Shown here: positions 9,801 through 16,861 of the stretch, one piece after another | Position numbering within the stretch: position 1 is the stretch's first letter | Layout of the letters: each line of letters starts with the position of its first letter | Source of the DNA: Pseudomonas alloputida | Lineage (GTDB): Bacteria; Pseudomonadota; Gammaproteobacteria; Pseudomonadales; Pseudomonadaceae | Direction: 5' to 3' | DNA length: 64,000 nucleotides | Assembly (NCBI RefSeq): GCF_021283545.2 | Contig: NZ_CP128540.1 | Location: 4,561,501-4,625,500 of the forward strand | Made by a program: the position numbers and the translations under genes | The notes under the pieces: model-generated | The model's database searches: none | What the model was told of the DNA's origin: nothing | The model's input: the letters and a program-made list of their open reading frames with translations, nothing else

Positions 9801-10188
9801 AGGCATCGTCATACAGAACCTGGAAGACACCATCAGCAAGATGTGCGAGCTGAAGCGCTACGGGGTGAGTTTTGCCATGGATGACTTCGGCACCGGCTAT
9901 TCCTCGCTGACTTACCTGAAGCGCCTGCCGGTCGATGCGCTGAAGATCGACCAGAGCTTCGTACGCGATGCTCCGGTCGACCCCAACGACGCAGAAATTG
10001 TCCGCGCCATTGTCGCCATGGCGCGCAGCCTGGACCTGGCGGTGATTGCCGAAGGGGTAGAACTGACCGAACAGCTGGCGTTTCTCGAGCGGCTGGGGTG
10101 CCATCTGTACCAGGGTTATCTGCACAGCCGGCCATTACCGTTACCGGAGTTTCGGCAGATGTTGCTGGAGGCGCCGGCAGATTACTGA
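6892..10188 (+). CDS. Five-PAS diguanylate cyclase/phosphodiesterase
   Basis: A predicted c-di-GMP enzyme of 1098 residues. Five PAS repeats are seen at about residues 30-150, 160-270, 284-403, 414-523 and 540-650, each of the second, fourth and fifth opening with a similar F-A-x-x-F-x-x-S-P motif. GGDEF follows at about 660-830 with intact LGGDEF (about 739-744), and EAL at about 843-1093. The EAL signature reads EVLLRW, but the other motifs (NISPRQF, LEITEG, DDFGTGYSSL, AEGVEL) are present, so hydrolysis is plausible. No membrane segment or signal peptide is visible, so it should be a cytosolic sensor. Start chosen at ATG 6892; the ribosome-binding site is weak and the start uncertain. It ends at a bidirectional terminator. 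Confidence 0.93.
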   Translation: MPKSANRFLRLPRIPAADPQESEQAWQNAPQLLAALNGAHLGAWLWDIESGRVSWSRGTQALFGFDPQRPLPADIDYLDLLPEEDRARTRQVFQAVVNGEPVEQAMRHRIRWPDGSLHWLEINGSLTHDPHGRPQMIGVIREITRQRERETALINSEKRFATLFHLSPNAILLTRRRDGMIFEVNQHFEDMFGWPGSQVIGKTSLELGLWVNPEQRHQIVESTRANGGPLIMEVQFRATSGKVHDGILCTQGIELEGVTFLISTFVDTTERKRAEQALKDSQERLDLALDSAQLGTWDWHIPSGMLYGSARAAQLHGLPPIPFHESFDAFFEGVPEHERNSMRQAYRSLREGPAGNYQITYRVQLENGTSRYIESRARLYRDDQGIPLRMAGTLLDITDQVEREQRLSASEEKFASLFQVSPDPICVTRQDTGQFIEINPAFTQTFGWSSAQVLGRTAEEIGLWAESVERAKRIEQVIREQALSNVAVVLNHRNGDPLTCVISSRLITVDDQPCSVTTLRDITQQQRAEAALKSSEEKFAKAFHSSPDAITITERHSGRYLEVNDGFCRLTGYSTDEVIGHTVYEIGIWADDKQRSALLAELRERGRVHHREMLGRNKRGDILTVEVSVEPITLNEVDCLLLTARDVSQLKNAQAQIRHLAYHDPLTNLPNRALLMDRLSQQIALLKRHNLRGALLFLDLDHFKHINDSLGHPVGDTVLKIITARLEASVRLEDTVARLGGDEFVVLLSGLEGSREHVEEKVRELADTLRELLAEPMSLDGQRLQVTPSIGVALIPDHGTTPADLLKRADIALYRAKDSGRNTTQLFHTTMQKAASERLRMENDLRLALARGELALHFQPQVDARDNRIVGAEVLLRWHHPQLGQQPPSQFIQVLEESGLILEVGSWILDEACDACARMLTDGLIDADDFNLCVNISPRQFRQNDFVGRVLRSLDDYRLPRQMLTLEITEGIVIQNLEDTISKMCELKRYGVSFAMDDFGTGYSSLTYLKRLPVDALKIDQSFVRDAPVDPNDAEIVRAIVAMARSLDLAVIAEGVELTEQLAFLERLGCHLYQGYLHSRPLPLPEFRQMLLEAPADY

Positions 10189-10234
10189 TCGCATGACGGC
10201 CGCGCACCTACGCGGGACTGCGTGAGAAGCACGA

Positions 10235-10265
10235 AAAAGGGCACCTCTGGAGGTGCCCTTTTTTT
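10235..10265. terminator. Bidirectional terminator between PAS-GGDEF-EAL gene and ibpA
   Basis: Stem AAAAGGGCACCT, loop CTGG, stem AGGTGCCCTTTT, with T-rich flanks on both strands. It sits between two convergent genes and can serve both. Confidence 0.85.
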
Positions 10266-10278
10266 CGTTGCAGCTCGA

Positions 10279-10722
10279 TCAGTTCAGCGCTGGTTTTTCG
10301 CCATTGATCGGAATGCGCTTGGCCTTGGCTTCTTCAGGCACGATGCGCAGCAGGTCGATGCTGAGCAGGCCATTGGCCAGGCCGGCGGCCTTCACTTCGA
10401 TGTGATCTGCCAGGCGGAACGACAGCTTGAAGGCGCGTTGTGCGATACCCTGGTGCAGGTAGGTCACTTCAGCGGCGCTATTGTCGCGCTTGCCACCGGT
10501 CACGGTCAGGACACCTTTTTCGACCTGCAGGTCGAGGTCCTCTTCCTGGAAACCGGCTGCAGCAACCACGATGCGGTAGTGGTCATCGCCATGCTTTTCC
10601 ACGTTATAGGGCGGGTAGCTGCTACCGGCCTCGTTACGTGCCGCGGATTCGAACAGGTCGTTGAAACGGTCGAAACCAACGGAATGACGGAACAGTGGAG
10701 CAAGAGAGAAAGCAGTAGTCAT
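10279..10722 (-). CDS. ibpA: Small heat-shock protein IbpA (Hsp20)
   Basis: ATP-independent holdase that binds unfolding proteins and passes them to DnaK/ClpB. The 147 residues contain the alpha-crystallin domain (about 35-125, from YPPYNVEKHGDDHY to the A-x-x-x-G-V-L motif) and a C-terminal I-P-I motif (RIPING), used for oligomerisation. Two ATGs are available. The one at 10722 is 9 nt from AGGAG and gives MTTAFSLAPLFRHSVG; the other (10728) is only 3 nt from it. A sigma-32 promoter and a ROSE-like thermometer lie just upstream, giving two layers of heat control. Confidence 0.94.
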   Translation of the reverse strand: MTTAFSLAPLFRHSVGFDRFNDLFESAARNEAGSSYPPYNVEKHGDDHYRIVVAAAGFQEEDLDLQVEKGVLTVTGGKRDNSAAEVTYLHQGIAQRAFKLSFRLADHIEVKAAGLANGLLSIDLLRIVPEEAKAKRIPINGEKPALN

Positions 10723-10730
10723 GGTCATAA

Positions 10731-10785
10731 ACTCCTGAGATTCAGCAAGTAAGTCATTACGCGACCCGGCTTCGGCATCGCGTAC
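10731..10785 (-). promoter_or_regulatory. ROSE-like RNA thermometer in ibpA leader
   Basis: The predicted leader starts near 10785 with a hairpin TACGCGA/TCGCGTA (10758-10784). Next to the start, CUUGCUG (minus strand of 10743-10749) pairs with CAGGAG (10732-10737) across loop AAUCU with one bulged G. It masks the Shine-Dalgarno at low temperature. A bulged G opposite the SD is the hallmark of ROSE elements, which are known upstream of ibpA in pseudomonads. Confidence 0.75.
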
Positions 10786-10791
10786 TCAAAA

Positions 10792-10818
10792 GATATGGCC
10801 GAGGGAAATGCTTTCAAG
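10792..10818 (-). promoter_or_regulatory. Sigma-32 heat-shock promoter of ibpA
   Basis: Minus strand: CTTGAAA (plus 10812-10818), 13-bp spacer, CCATATC (plus 10792-10798). This fits the RpoH consensus CTTGAAA-N11-16-CCCATnT well and places the start of transcription about 57 nt before the ibpA ATG. Confidence 0.8.
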
Positions 10819-10860
10819 GGATAAATAGAAAAAATTTGATTTTTTTGCACGGGGTTTGAT

Positions 10861-11042
10861 GGCCTCTTCGCGGGTGAACCCGTTCCTACACGGCGGCCTG
10901 TGCCCAACCACCGACCTGTGTCCATCCTCGATCAGGCGTAGGAGCGGGTTTACCCGCGAATAGGGTAGCGGCGGCAACAGTGAACGGCGGGTGGGGATTG
11001 GCCAGCAGGGCCGGCCCTTTCGCGGGTAAACCCGCTCCTACA
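10861..11042. repeat. Composite REP (BIME-like) cluster
   Basis: Three REP cores: GCGGGTGAACCCG near 10870, GCGGGTTTACCCGC near 10944-10957 in opposite orientation, and GCGGGTAAACCCGC near 11022-11035. They are separated by two distinct spacers that both recur at 23288-23430 in a different order. The cluster fills most of the 341-bp gap between the ibpA leader and dusC; no gene is seen. Confidence 0.8.
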
Positions 11043-11063
11043 GGTGCAGTACCAGCGGCCTGC

Positions 11064-12035
11064 TCAGGCGACGCAAGCCTCCAAGACTTGCGCCTCTACC
11101 CCCAGCAACCGGCTGATCCGCGCGCAGTCATCTTCCCGGCGCAACTCGGCAAACAACACCACCGCTTCAGGGTAACTGCGAGTCAGCATCGCCAGCCACT
11201 GCTTCATCCGCCCCGGCGCATAACGCGGCGACAATTTGGCCTGGGCCTGGCGCCAGAACTCGCGCAACAGAGGCAACAAGTCATGCCAGCTCATCGGTTG
11301 ATAGTCGCGCCCGTCCCGCGCCGCCGCAATCTGCAGGCCCAGGTCCGGGCGCGATACCAGCCCACGCCCGAGCATGATGTCTTCAGCGCCACTGACCTCG
11401 CGGCAACGCCGCCAGTCATCGACCGTCCAGATCTCACCATTGGCGAACACCGGCACCTTGACCACATCCTGTACCCGCGCCACCCACTCCCAGTGCGCTG
11501 GCGGCTTGTAGCCCTCAACCTTGGTCCGAGCGTGCACCACCAGGTGTGCCGAACCGCCTTCGGCCAAAGCCGTGGCGCACTCCAGTGCCCCGTCGGGGCT
11601 GTCGAAGCCCAGGCGCATCTTCGAGGTCACCGGGATATTTGCCGGCACCGCCCGCCGCACTTCACGCACAATGGCGTGCAGCAACTCCGGCTCTTTGAGC
11701 AGTACCGCGCCACCGCGCGACTTGTTCACCGTCTTTGCCGGGCAACCGAAGTTCAGGTCGATCACCGGCGCCCCAAGCTCGCAAGCCAGTGCAGCGTTTT
11801 CCGCCAGGCATACTGGGTCAGAACCCAGCAATTGCACGCGCATGGGCACACCGGCAGCCGTGCGCGCGCCCTGACGCAGTTCAGGCGCCAGCTTGTCGAA
11901 CGAGGACGCCGGCAACAGGCGGTCGCACACGCGAATGAACTCGGTGACGCACCAGTCGATACCGCCCACACGAGTCAATACGTCGCGCAGGATGTTGTCG
12001 ACCAGCCCCTCCATGGGGGCCAGGGCAATTTGCAT
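11064..12035 (-). CDS. dusC: tRNA-dihydrouridine synthase DusC-type
   Basis: FMN enzyme that reduces uridine in the tRNA D-loop; the DusC subfamily modifies U16. The 323 residues open with the FMN-barrel motif [13 protein letters not shown] and carry the catalytic cysteine in [15 protein letters not shown], with an FMN-phosphate segment around [11 protein letters not shown]. Length and the APMEG start fit DusC rather than DusA or DusB, although subfamily assignment by eye is less certain than the family. Minus strand, 51 bp downstream of the thioesterase gene. Confidence 0.92.
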   Translation of the reverse strand: MQIALAPMEGLVDNILRDVLTRVGGIDWCVTEFIRVCDRLLPASSFDKLAPELRQGARTAAGVPMRVQLLGSDPVCLAENAALACELGAPVIDLNFGCPAKTVNKSRGGAVLLKEPELLHAIVREVRRAVPANIPVTSKMRLGFDSPDGALECATALAEGGSAHLVVHARTKVEGYKPPAHWEWVARVQDVVKVPVFANGEIWTVDDWRRCREVSGAEDIMLGRGLVSRPDLGLQIAAARDGRDYQPMSWHDLLPLLREFWRQAQAKLSPRYAPGRMKQWLAMLTRSYPEAVVLFAELRREDDCARISRLLGVEAQVLEACVA

Positions 12036-12086
12036 GTCGGGGTCTCAGCGGAAAAAGCCGGCAGTTTAACAAAAAATGCCGGCCAC

Positions 12087-12521
12087 TCAGGCGCCGATCA
12101 GCGCCGGACCGTAACCTTCGACGAATTCCGCCGGCATGCGCCTGGGCTTGCCGCTGGACAGCTCGATGCAGGCGAAGGTGGTTTGCGCACGCAGCAGCGT
12201 CACACCATCGCGCGGGCGCTTGAGCTGAAACCGCCGCGTCATGCGCAGGCGCTGGTCCCAGTCAATGATCCAGGTGGCCAGTTGCAGCTCGTCGTCTTCA
12301 TACGCGGCGGCCAGGTAGTCGATTTCGTGGCGCACCACAGCCATCGCCCGGTCAAGGCGCCGGTACTCGGCCAGGTCCAGCCCCAGACGCTGGGAGTGGC
12401 GCCAGGCGCAGCGCTCAAGCCAGGTGACGTAGACGGCATTGTTGGCATGGCCAAGGCCGTCGATGTCCTCGCTGCCGACGCGCAGGTCGATGACGAAGGG
12501 TGTTGCCAGGTCCCAGCTCAT
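12087..12521 (-). CDS. Hotdog-fold acyl-CoA thioesterase
   Basis: A 144-residue protein of the 4HBT/YbgC type. The region DIDGLGHANNAVYVTWLER contains the conserved D-x-x-G-H-x-N-N motif with the catalytic aspartate position of 4-hydroxybenzoyl-CoA thioesterases. It probably hydrolyses a small or medium acyl-CoA; the substrate is unknown. A good AAGGA precedes the ATG. Neighbours (dusC, alpha/beta hydrolase) do not clarify its pathway. Confidence 0.85.
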   Translation of the reverse strand: MSWDLATPFVIDLRVGSEDIDGLGHANNAVYVTWLERCAWRHSQRLGLDLAEYRRLDRAMAVVRHEIDYLAAAYEDDELQLATWIIDWDQRLRMTRRFQLKRPRDGVTLLRAQTTFACIELSSGKPRRMPAEFVEGYGPALIGA

Positions 12522-12602
12522 TTTCGCTTCCTTGGCGCAAAAGGCGATTTAGCAGCGATCTGCGGGGCAATGTCCAGCCCCCGTGAGCCTGAGGCAGTCG
12601 TT

Positions 12603-12629
12603 ATAGGGGCGGGCTTGCCCGCGAATCAG
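12603..12629. repeat. REP-like palindrome
   Basis: Single REP with core GCGGGCTTGCCCGC between the hydrolase stop and the thioesterase promoter region. Confidence 0.65.
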
Positions 12630-13507
12630 ACACCGCGGCGGATGGCACCGGCGGCGATACCGATGTTCGCGACTGAAGCCGCCCCGACACTAACCGCTTC
12701 AGCCCGAGCCAGCAATTCGAGCACGGCTTCACTTAGCCGCGGGTCGGCCAGCACTCGCTGGTGACCACCCTCTTCCAGCAGCATCAGCCGGCTGTCGAAC
12801 CAGGACTTGTGGATGACATGTGCCTCATCTGCGGGCACGAGAGCATCATCGGCAGCATGCACCACCAGCCCCGGCAGCTCCAGCTGGTACCCCGTGACAT
12901 CCAGCCGCGCAATCTGCATGCCCACATCGCGCTCGATCTGGCGAATGAACGCTGCCCGTGCCCGTGCTGGCAGCCCCAGGCGATGGGCAAAACCACGCAA
13001 CACACCGAGCAACCGCGCCGGCGCTGCAATGCTGACAGCCGCCTCTGTGCGCAGCCCCATCTGCAAAGCCAGCAGCACGCTTGCCCCACCCATGGAATGG
13101 CCAATGACTGCACGCAAGGGCGGCAACTCAGCCGCAGCCTCAAGCAGCGCCCGGGCAAACAGCACCACATTCGCTTGCTCGCCAGGCGAACGACCATGCC
13201 CAGGCCCTTCCAGCGACACCACCGTATGCCCCGCCTGAACCAAGGTCTCGATCAAGGCGGCAAACTGCGTCGGGCGCCCTTCCCAACCGTGCATCAGCAG
13301 CACGGTCGGCCCTTGACCCCAGCGCAAGGCAGACAGGCCGAAGCGCAGCGTAATGCGCTCGGCGCTGGCCAGCACAGGCAGCTCCCAATCCCGCGGCGGC
13401 AGGTTGCGCGGGGTCATGAAGGCTCGGCGCATCTTGCCCGCGACATGCTCGGGGGCCAGGCGGCCCAAGGTGCCATTGACACCGCGAATCCAGCTCAGGG
13501 TAGTCAT
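12626..13507 (-). CDS. Alpha/beta hydrolase
   Basis: A 293-residue alpha/beta hydrolase. The nucleophile elbow is GHSMGG with Ser at about residue 140; VLLMHGWEGRP is the oxyanion-hole strand, and a histidine in EEGGHQRVL completes the triad, with the acid probably in HAADDALVP. The substrate is unknown. I prefer ATG 13507 because GGAG lies 7 nt away; ATG 13513 would leave only 1 nt. It begins 15 bp after the TetR gene stop and should be cotranscribed with and controlled by it. Confidence 0.85.
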   Translation of the reverse strand: MTTLSWIRGVNGTLGRLAPEHVAGKMRRAFMTPRNLPPRDWELPVLASAERITLRFGLSALRWGQGPTVLLMHGWEGRPTQFAALIETLVQAGHTVVSLEGPGHGRSPGEQANVVLFARALLEAAAELPPLRAVIGHSMGGASVLLALQMGLRTEAAVSIAAPARLLGVLRGFAHRLGLPARARAAFIRQIERDVGMQIARLDVTGYQLELPGLVVHAADDALVPADEAHVIHKSWFDSRLMLLEEGGHQRVLADPRLSEAVLELLARAEAVSVGAASVANIGIAAGAIRRGV

Positions 13508-13522
13508 CGCCATGCTCCAGGG

Positions 13523-14062
13523 TTAAAGCACCGCCGATTTGGCGGCGCGCAGAATACGGTCAGACAGGTCACTGGTCCCCAAGGCCCGGGCCAGCGCCAG
13601 CCCCCCAACCATCAGGGCCAGGTCGGCCAGCGCTTTGTCGGCATCCTCAGGGCGGTCGACCATCGCGGCAGTCATCAACTCGATGTGCTCGGCCAGCACC
13701 TCGCGGAAGACCTCCGGCAGGCGCTGCATTTCGCCCAACGCGTTAGGCAGCGGGCAAGCATGTACTTCGCAGTCCCGGTGCTTGCGCGAGAGGTAGAAGG
13801 CCCCGGCCAGCGCTCGCCGCCCGGCGCCATCGAGATTGGGGTCGATCTGGGCGAGCAAGGCACGGCGCTCACCCAACAACTGGCGGAACGCTTCGAGCAT
13901 AAGCTCGTCCTTGCTGTCGAAGTGCGCATAGAAGCCGCCGACGGTCAGGCCTGCCGCACCCATCACCTGACTGACGCTGGGCTCGGCCGGGCCGTGCTGG
14001 ATCAACGCAGTGCGCGCAGCCTCCAGAATGCGTTCGCGGGTTCTGCTCTTCTTGTCGCTCAT
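13523..14062 (-). CDS. TetR-family regulator
   Basis: A 179-residue repressor with an N-terminal TetR helix-turn-helix (TRERILEAARTALIQHG to VGGFYAHFDSKDEL, about residues 5-50) and a C-terminal ligand domain containing HACPLPNAL. Start MSDKKSRTR at 14062; its ribosome-binding site is weak and an in-frame TTG 18 nt upstream is possible. A 10-bp-arm palindrome directly upstream (14081-14114) is the likely autoregulatory operator. It is the first gene of a two-gene unit with the alpha/beta hydrolase. Confidence 0.9.
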   Translation of the reverse strand: MSDKKSRTRERILEAARTALIQHGPAEPSVSQVMGAAGLTVGGFYAHFDSKDELMLEAFRQLLGERRALLAQIDPNLDGAGRRALAGAFYLSRKHRDCEVHACPLPNALGEMQRLPEVFREVLAEHIELMTAAMVDRPEDADKALADLALMVGGLALARALGTSDLSDRILRAAKSAVL

Positions 14063-14080
14063 CTGGCACGCACCAAGCAA

Positions 14081-14114
14081 AATATGATGATCGAAATATT
14101 ATTCTCATCATATT
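14081..14114. promoter_or_regulatory. Palindromic operator upstream of TetR gene
   Basis: AATATGATGA (14081-14090) and TCATCATATT (14105-14114) form a perfect 10-bp inverted repeat separated by 14 bp. It begins 19 bp upstream of the TetR start codon, in a sharply AT-rich patch that also provides -10-like sequences. Probable binding site of the TetR protein. Confidence 0.65.
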
Positions 14115-14175
14115 TTTTGGCAAGCAAAATCTGCGGCCGTTTGTCGGGGGAAAATTATTGAGAAGGGAAAAAACA

Positions 14176-14206
14176 AAAGGCCCATTCAATAAGCGAATGA
14201 GCCTTT
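14176..14206 (-). terminator. Terminator of the tRNA cluster
   Basis: AAAGGCCCATTC (14176-14187) pairs with GAATGAGCCTTT (14195-14206) with one mismatch. The A-rich stretch on the left gives a U-tract in the minus-strand transcript. A related hairpin recurs between the first and second tRNA pairs (about 14433-14463). Confidence 0.7.
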
Positions 14207-14232
14207 AAAGTCCCGCAAAACGCGGGTAAACG

Positions 14233-14308
14233 TGGCGTCCCCTAGGGGACTCGAACCCCTGTTACCGCCGTGAAAGGGCGGTGTCCTAGGCCACTAGACG
14301 AAGGGGAC
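14233..14308 (-). tRNA. tRNA-Glu (UUC), copy nearest the terminator
   Basis: 76 nt with the CCA encoded. Anticodon stem CCGCC/GGCGG with loop CTTTCAC gives anticodon TTC. The T-arm GGTTCGAATCC is intact. Identical in sequence to the other two Glu copies in this array. Confidence 0.97.
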
Positions 14309-14350
14309 GTAACCTTCGCGAAGATCCACTTGCGTGAACCCTGGCAGAAA

Positions 14351-14426
14351 TGGTGGAGCTAAGCGGGATCGAACCGCTGACCTCCTGCATGCCATGCAGG
14401 CGCTCTCCCAGCTGAGCTATAGCCCC
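14351..14426 (-). tRNA. tRNA-Ala (GGC)
   Basis: 76 nt with CCA encoded; acceptor GGGGCTA/TAGCTCC. Anticodon loop ATGGCAT in stem CCTGC/GCAGG gives GGC. Identical to the other two Ala copies. Confidence 0.97.
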
Positions 14427-14432
14427 GAAACA

Positions 14433-14463
14433 AAAGGCTCATCAATAATCGACGAGCCTTTTT
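14433..14463 (-). other. Hairpin between tRNA pairs
   Basis: AAAGGCTC and GAGCCTTT flank a 13- to 15-nt loop between the first Ala and the second Glu gene. It matches the terminal hairpin at 14176-14206 and looks like a duplicated copy. It may act as a weak internal terminator or processing signal. Confidence 0.5.
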
Positions 14464-14487
14464 AAGCCCTGCAAAACGCAGGAAAAG

Positions 14488-14563
14488 TGGCGTCCCCTAG
14501 GGGACTCGAACCCCTGTTACCGCCGTGAAAGGGCGGTGTCCTAGGCCACTAGACGAAGGGGAC
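14488..14563 (-). tRNA. tRNA-Glu (UUC), second copy
   Basis: 76 nt, identical to the copy at 14233-14308; anticodon TTC; CCA encoded. Confidence 0.97.
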
Positions 14564-14605
14564 GTAACCTTCGTGCCGATCCGCTAACGCGAACCGCGGC
14601 AAAAT

Positions 14606-14681
14606 TGGTGGAGCTAAGCGGGATCGAACCGCTGACCTCCTGCATGCCATGCAGGCGCTCTCCCAGCTGAGCTATAGCCCC
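14606..14681 (-). tRNA. tRNA-Ala (GGC), second copy
   Basis: 76 nt, identical to the copy at 14351-14426; anticodon GGC; CCA encoded. Confidence 0.97.
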
Positions 14682-14732
14682 GGATTTCTAGCCTCGCGGC
14701 CCAGCGACATTAAAACATCGCTTGTGTAAAAC

Positions 14733-14808
14733 TGGCGTCCCCTAGGGGACTCGAACCCCTGTTACCGCCGTGAAAGGGCGGTGTCCTAGGCCACTAGACG
14801 AAGGGGAC
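14733..14808 (-). tRNA. tRNA-Glu (UUC), third copy
   Basis: 76 nt, identical to the other Glu copies; anticodon TTC; CCA encoded. Confidence 0.97.
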
Positions 14809-14880
14809 GAACCTTCTTACCTTCAAGACCCGGTTGCTGGACCCGGTCTTGCTTATCAGCCTTAGCTGCTAAGCGGAATT

Positions 14881-14956
14881 TGGTGGAGCTAAGCGGGATC
14901 GAACCGCTGACCTCCTGCATGCCATGCAGGCGCTCTCCCAGCTGAGCTATAGCCCC
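14881..14956 (-). tRNA. tRNA-Ala (GGC), promoter-proximal copy
   Basis: 76 nt, identical to the other Ala copies; first gene in the transcript, about 68 nt after the predicted start of transcription. Confidence 0.97.
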
Positions 14957-15031
14957 ACAATGTCGCTTTGAACTGAATCGCTGGCTGGGTGCCTGGCGTT
15001 TCGTTTTCGTTCATCGCTGTGGACGGGGCGC

Positions 15032-15060
15032 ATATTAAGTTCGGATTGCAGGGCTGTCAA
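15032..15060 (-). promoter_or_regulatory. Promoter of the tRNA array
   Basis: Minus strand: -35 TTGACA (plus 15055-15060), exact 17-bp spacer, -10 TAATAT (plus 15032-15037), followed by the GC-rich discriminator GCGCCCC. This near-consensus sigma-70 promoter with a GC discriminator is typical of stable RNA operons under stringent control. Confidence 0.88.
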
Positions 15061-15146
15061 ACTAATTTTCAAAAATATTCAAAAATTTTTTCACAGATAA
15101 CAATCACTTACCGCCCTACCCCGGTTTTTTGGGGCTTAGTTGGCCT

Positions 15147-15216
15147 GTGGGAGCGGGCGTGCCGGCGAATGCGATATTGAATTTACCATTGCATTCGCGG
15201 GCACGCCCGCTCCCAC
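15147..15216. repeat. Inverted REP pair downstream of gltX
   Basis: GTGGGAGCGGGCGTGCC (from 15147) and its inverted partner ending in GCCCGCTCCCAC (15216) can form a long hairpin enclosing a short AT-rich loop. It lies 20 bp beyond the gltX stop and may act as its transcription end or mRNA stabiliser. Confidence 0.8.
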
Positions 15217-15236
15217 TGGTTAGGTGCAAAGCTGAA

Positions 15237-16718
15237 TCAGGCGATGGAAGCCAACAGCTTTTCCCACTCTTTGTTTTCTTTCTTCGACACCCCACCCAGC
15301 AGGTCCAGAGCCTGGCGCAGGCGGTAGCGCGTCAGGTCGGGGCCGAGGATTTCCATGGCGTCCAGCACCGAAACCGAGCTGGCCTGGCCCGTGATGGCGG
15401 CGAACATCAGCGGCATGGCGTCACGCAGCTTCAGTTCCAGCGCTTCGACCACAGCCTGGATGCAACCGGTGATGCGCTCTTTTTCCCACTGACGCAGGCT
15501 TTCAAGCTTCCACAGGATCAGCTGGATCACTTGGCGCACCTGGTCGGCCGACAGTTTCTTGCTTTCGAACAGCTTGGCGTCCAGCTTGAGCGCGCCTTCG
15601 AAGAAGAACCCGCCCAACGGGGCAACCTGGCTGAAGGTTTCGACCCTGCCTTGCACGTGCGGGGCAATCTTCATCATGTAGTCGCTGTTGAACGCCCACT
15701 TCTGCAGGCGTGCGGCAAACTCCTCTACCGGCAGCTCGCGCAGCCACTGGCCGTTGAGCCAGGACAGCTTCTCGATGTCGAAGATCGGGCCGCCCAGCGA
15801 GATACGTGACAGGTCGAAGTGCTCGACCATTTCGGCCAGCGAGAACTTCTCGCGCTCGTCAGGCATCGACCAGCCCATGCGGCCAAGGTAGTTGAGCATC
15901 GCTTCAGGCATGAAGCCCATGCGCTCGTAGAAGGTGACCGAGGTCGGGTTCTTGCGCTTGGACAGTTTCGATTTGTCCGGGTTGCGCAGCAGCGGCATGT
16001 AGCACAGCTTGGGCTGCTCCCAGCCGAAGTACTCGTACAGTTTGATCAGCTTGGGCGCCGATGGCAGCCACTCTTCCCCACGCAGCACGTGGGTGATGCC
16101 CATCAGGTGGTCGTCGACCACGTTGGCCAGGAAGTACGTCGGCAGGCCGTCGTTCTTCATCAGCACCTGCATGTCCATGCGGTCCCACGGGATCTCGACA
16201 TCGCCGCGCAGCATGTCCGGCACCACGCAGATCCCTTCGCTCGGCACCTTCATGCGGATCACGTGCGGCTCGCCAGCGTCCAGGCGGCGCTGCACTTCTT
16301 CGGCGCTCATCAGCAACGCACGGCCATCGTAACGCGGGGTTTCGCCGCGAGCCTGCTGCTCGGCACGCATCTGCTCCAGCTCTTCGGCAGTGCAGAAGCA
16401 GTAGAAAGCGTGGCCGGCGTCTACCAGTTCCTTGGCGTATTTGGCGTAGATTTCGCCACGCTCGCTCTGCCGGTAAGGGCCGTGCGGACCGCCGACATCC
16501 GGGCCTTCGTTCCATTCGATGCCAAGCCAGCGCAGGGCGTCGAAGATCTGTTGCTCCGACTCACGCGTGGAGCGCAGCTGATCGGTGTCTTCGATGCGCA
16601 GGATGAACTCACCGCCGTGCTGCTTGGCAAAGCAGTAGTTGAACAGGGCGATGTAGGCAGTGCCGACATGGGGGTCGCCGGTAGGCGATGGCGCAATACG
16701 CGTGCGTACGGTGGTCAT
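15237..16718 (-). CDS. gltX: Glutamyl-tRNA synthetase
   Basis: Charges tRNA-Glu. The 493 residues start [20 protein letters not shown], where HVGT is the class I HIGH motif, and contain the KMSKS-type loop KLSKRKNP. The C-terminal half is the anticodon-binding helical cage. I chose the ATG at 16718 because conserved sequence begins there. It lies directly upstream of a tRNA-Glu array on the same strand, but that array has its own strong promoter. Divergent from the emrA-like gene. Confidence 0.97.
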   Translation of the reverse strand: MTTVRTRIAPSPTGDPHVGTAYIALFNYCFAKQHGGEFILRIEDTDQLRSTRESEQQIFDALRWLGIEWNEGPDVGGPHGPYRQSERGEIYAKYAKELVDAGHAFYCFCTAEELEQMRAEQQARGETPRYDGRALLMSAEEVQRRLDAGEPHVIRMKVPSEGICVVPDMLRGDVEIPWDRMDMQVLMKNDGLPTYFLANVVDDHLMGITHVLRGEEWLPSAPKLIKLYEYFGWEQPKLCYMPLLRNPDKSKLSKRKNPTSVTFYERMGFMPEAMLNYLGRMGWSMPDEREKFSLAEMVEHFDLSRISLGGPIFDIEKLSWLNGQWLRELPVEEFAARLQKWAFNSDYMMKIAPHVQGRVETFSQVAPLGGFFFEGALKLDAKLFESKKLSADQVRQVIQLILWKLESLRQWEKERITGCIQAVVEALELKLRDAMPLMFAAITGQASSVSVLDAMEILGPDLTRYRLRQALDLLGGVSKKENKEWEKLLASIA

Positions 16719-16861
16719 GGAGAGTCTCGAACGAAAGATGAAACAAAGGCGGGATGTTAGCAGGAGGCGGGCACCGGGCTCCAGCAATGGCGCGAACGTC
16801 ACTTGTCGACGGGCCCTGCGCCGCTGTTAAATTTGTTTACATTTCTGGAACGATAGTCCCC

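Noticed and set aside
13507..13513. ATG at 13513 as the hydrolase start
   Set aside because: Its Shine-Dalgarno would be only 1 nt away; the ATG at 13507 has proper spacing.
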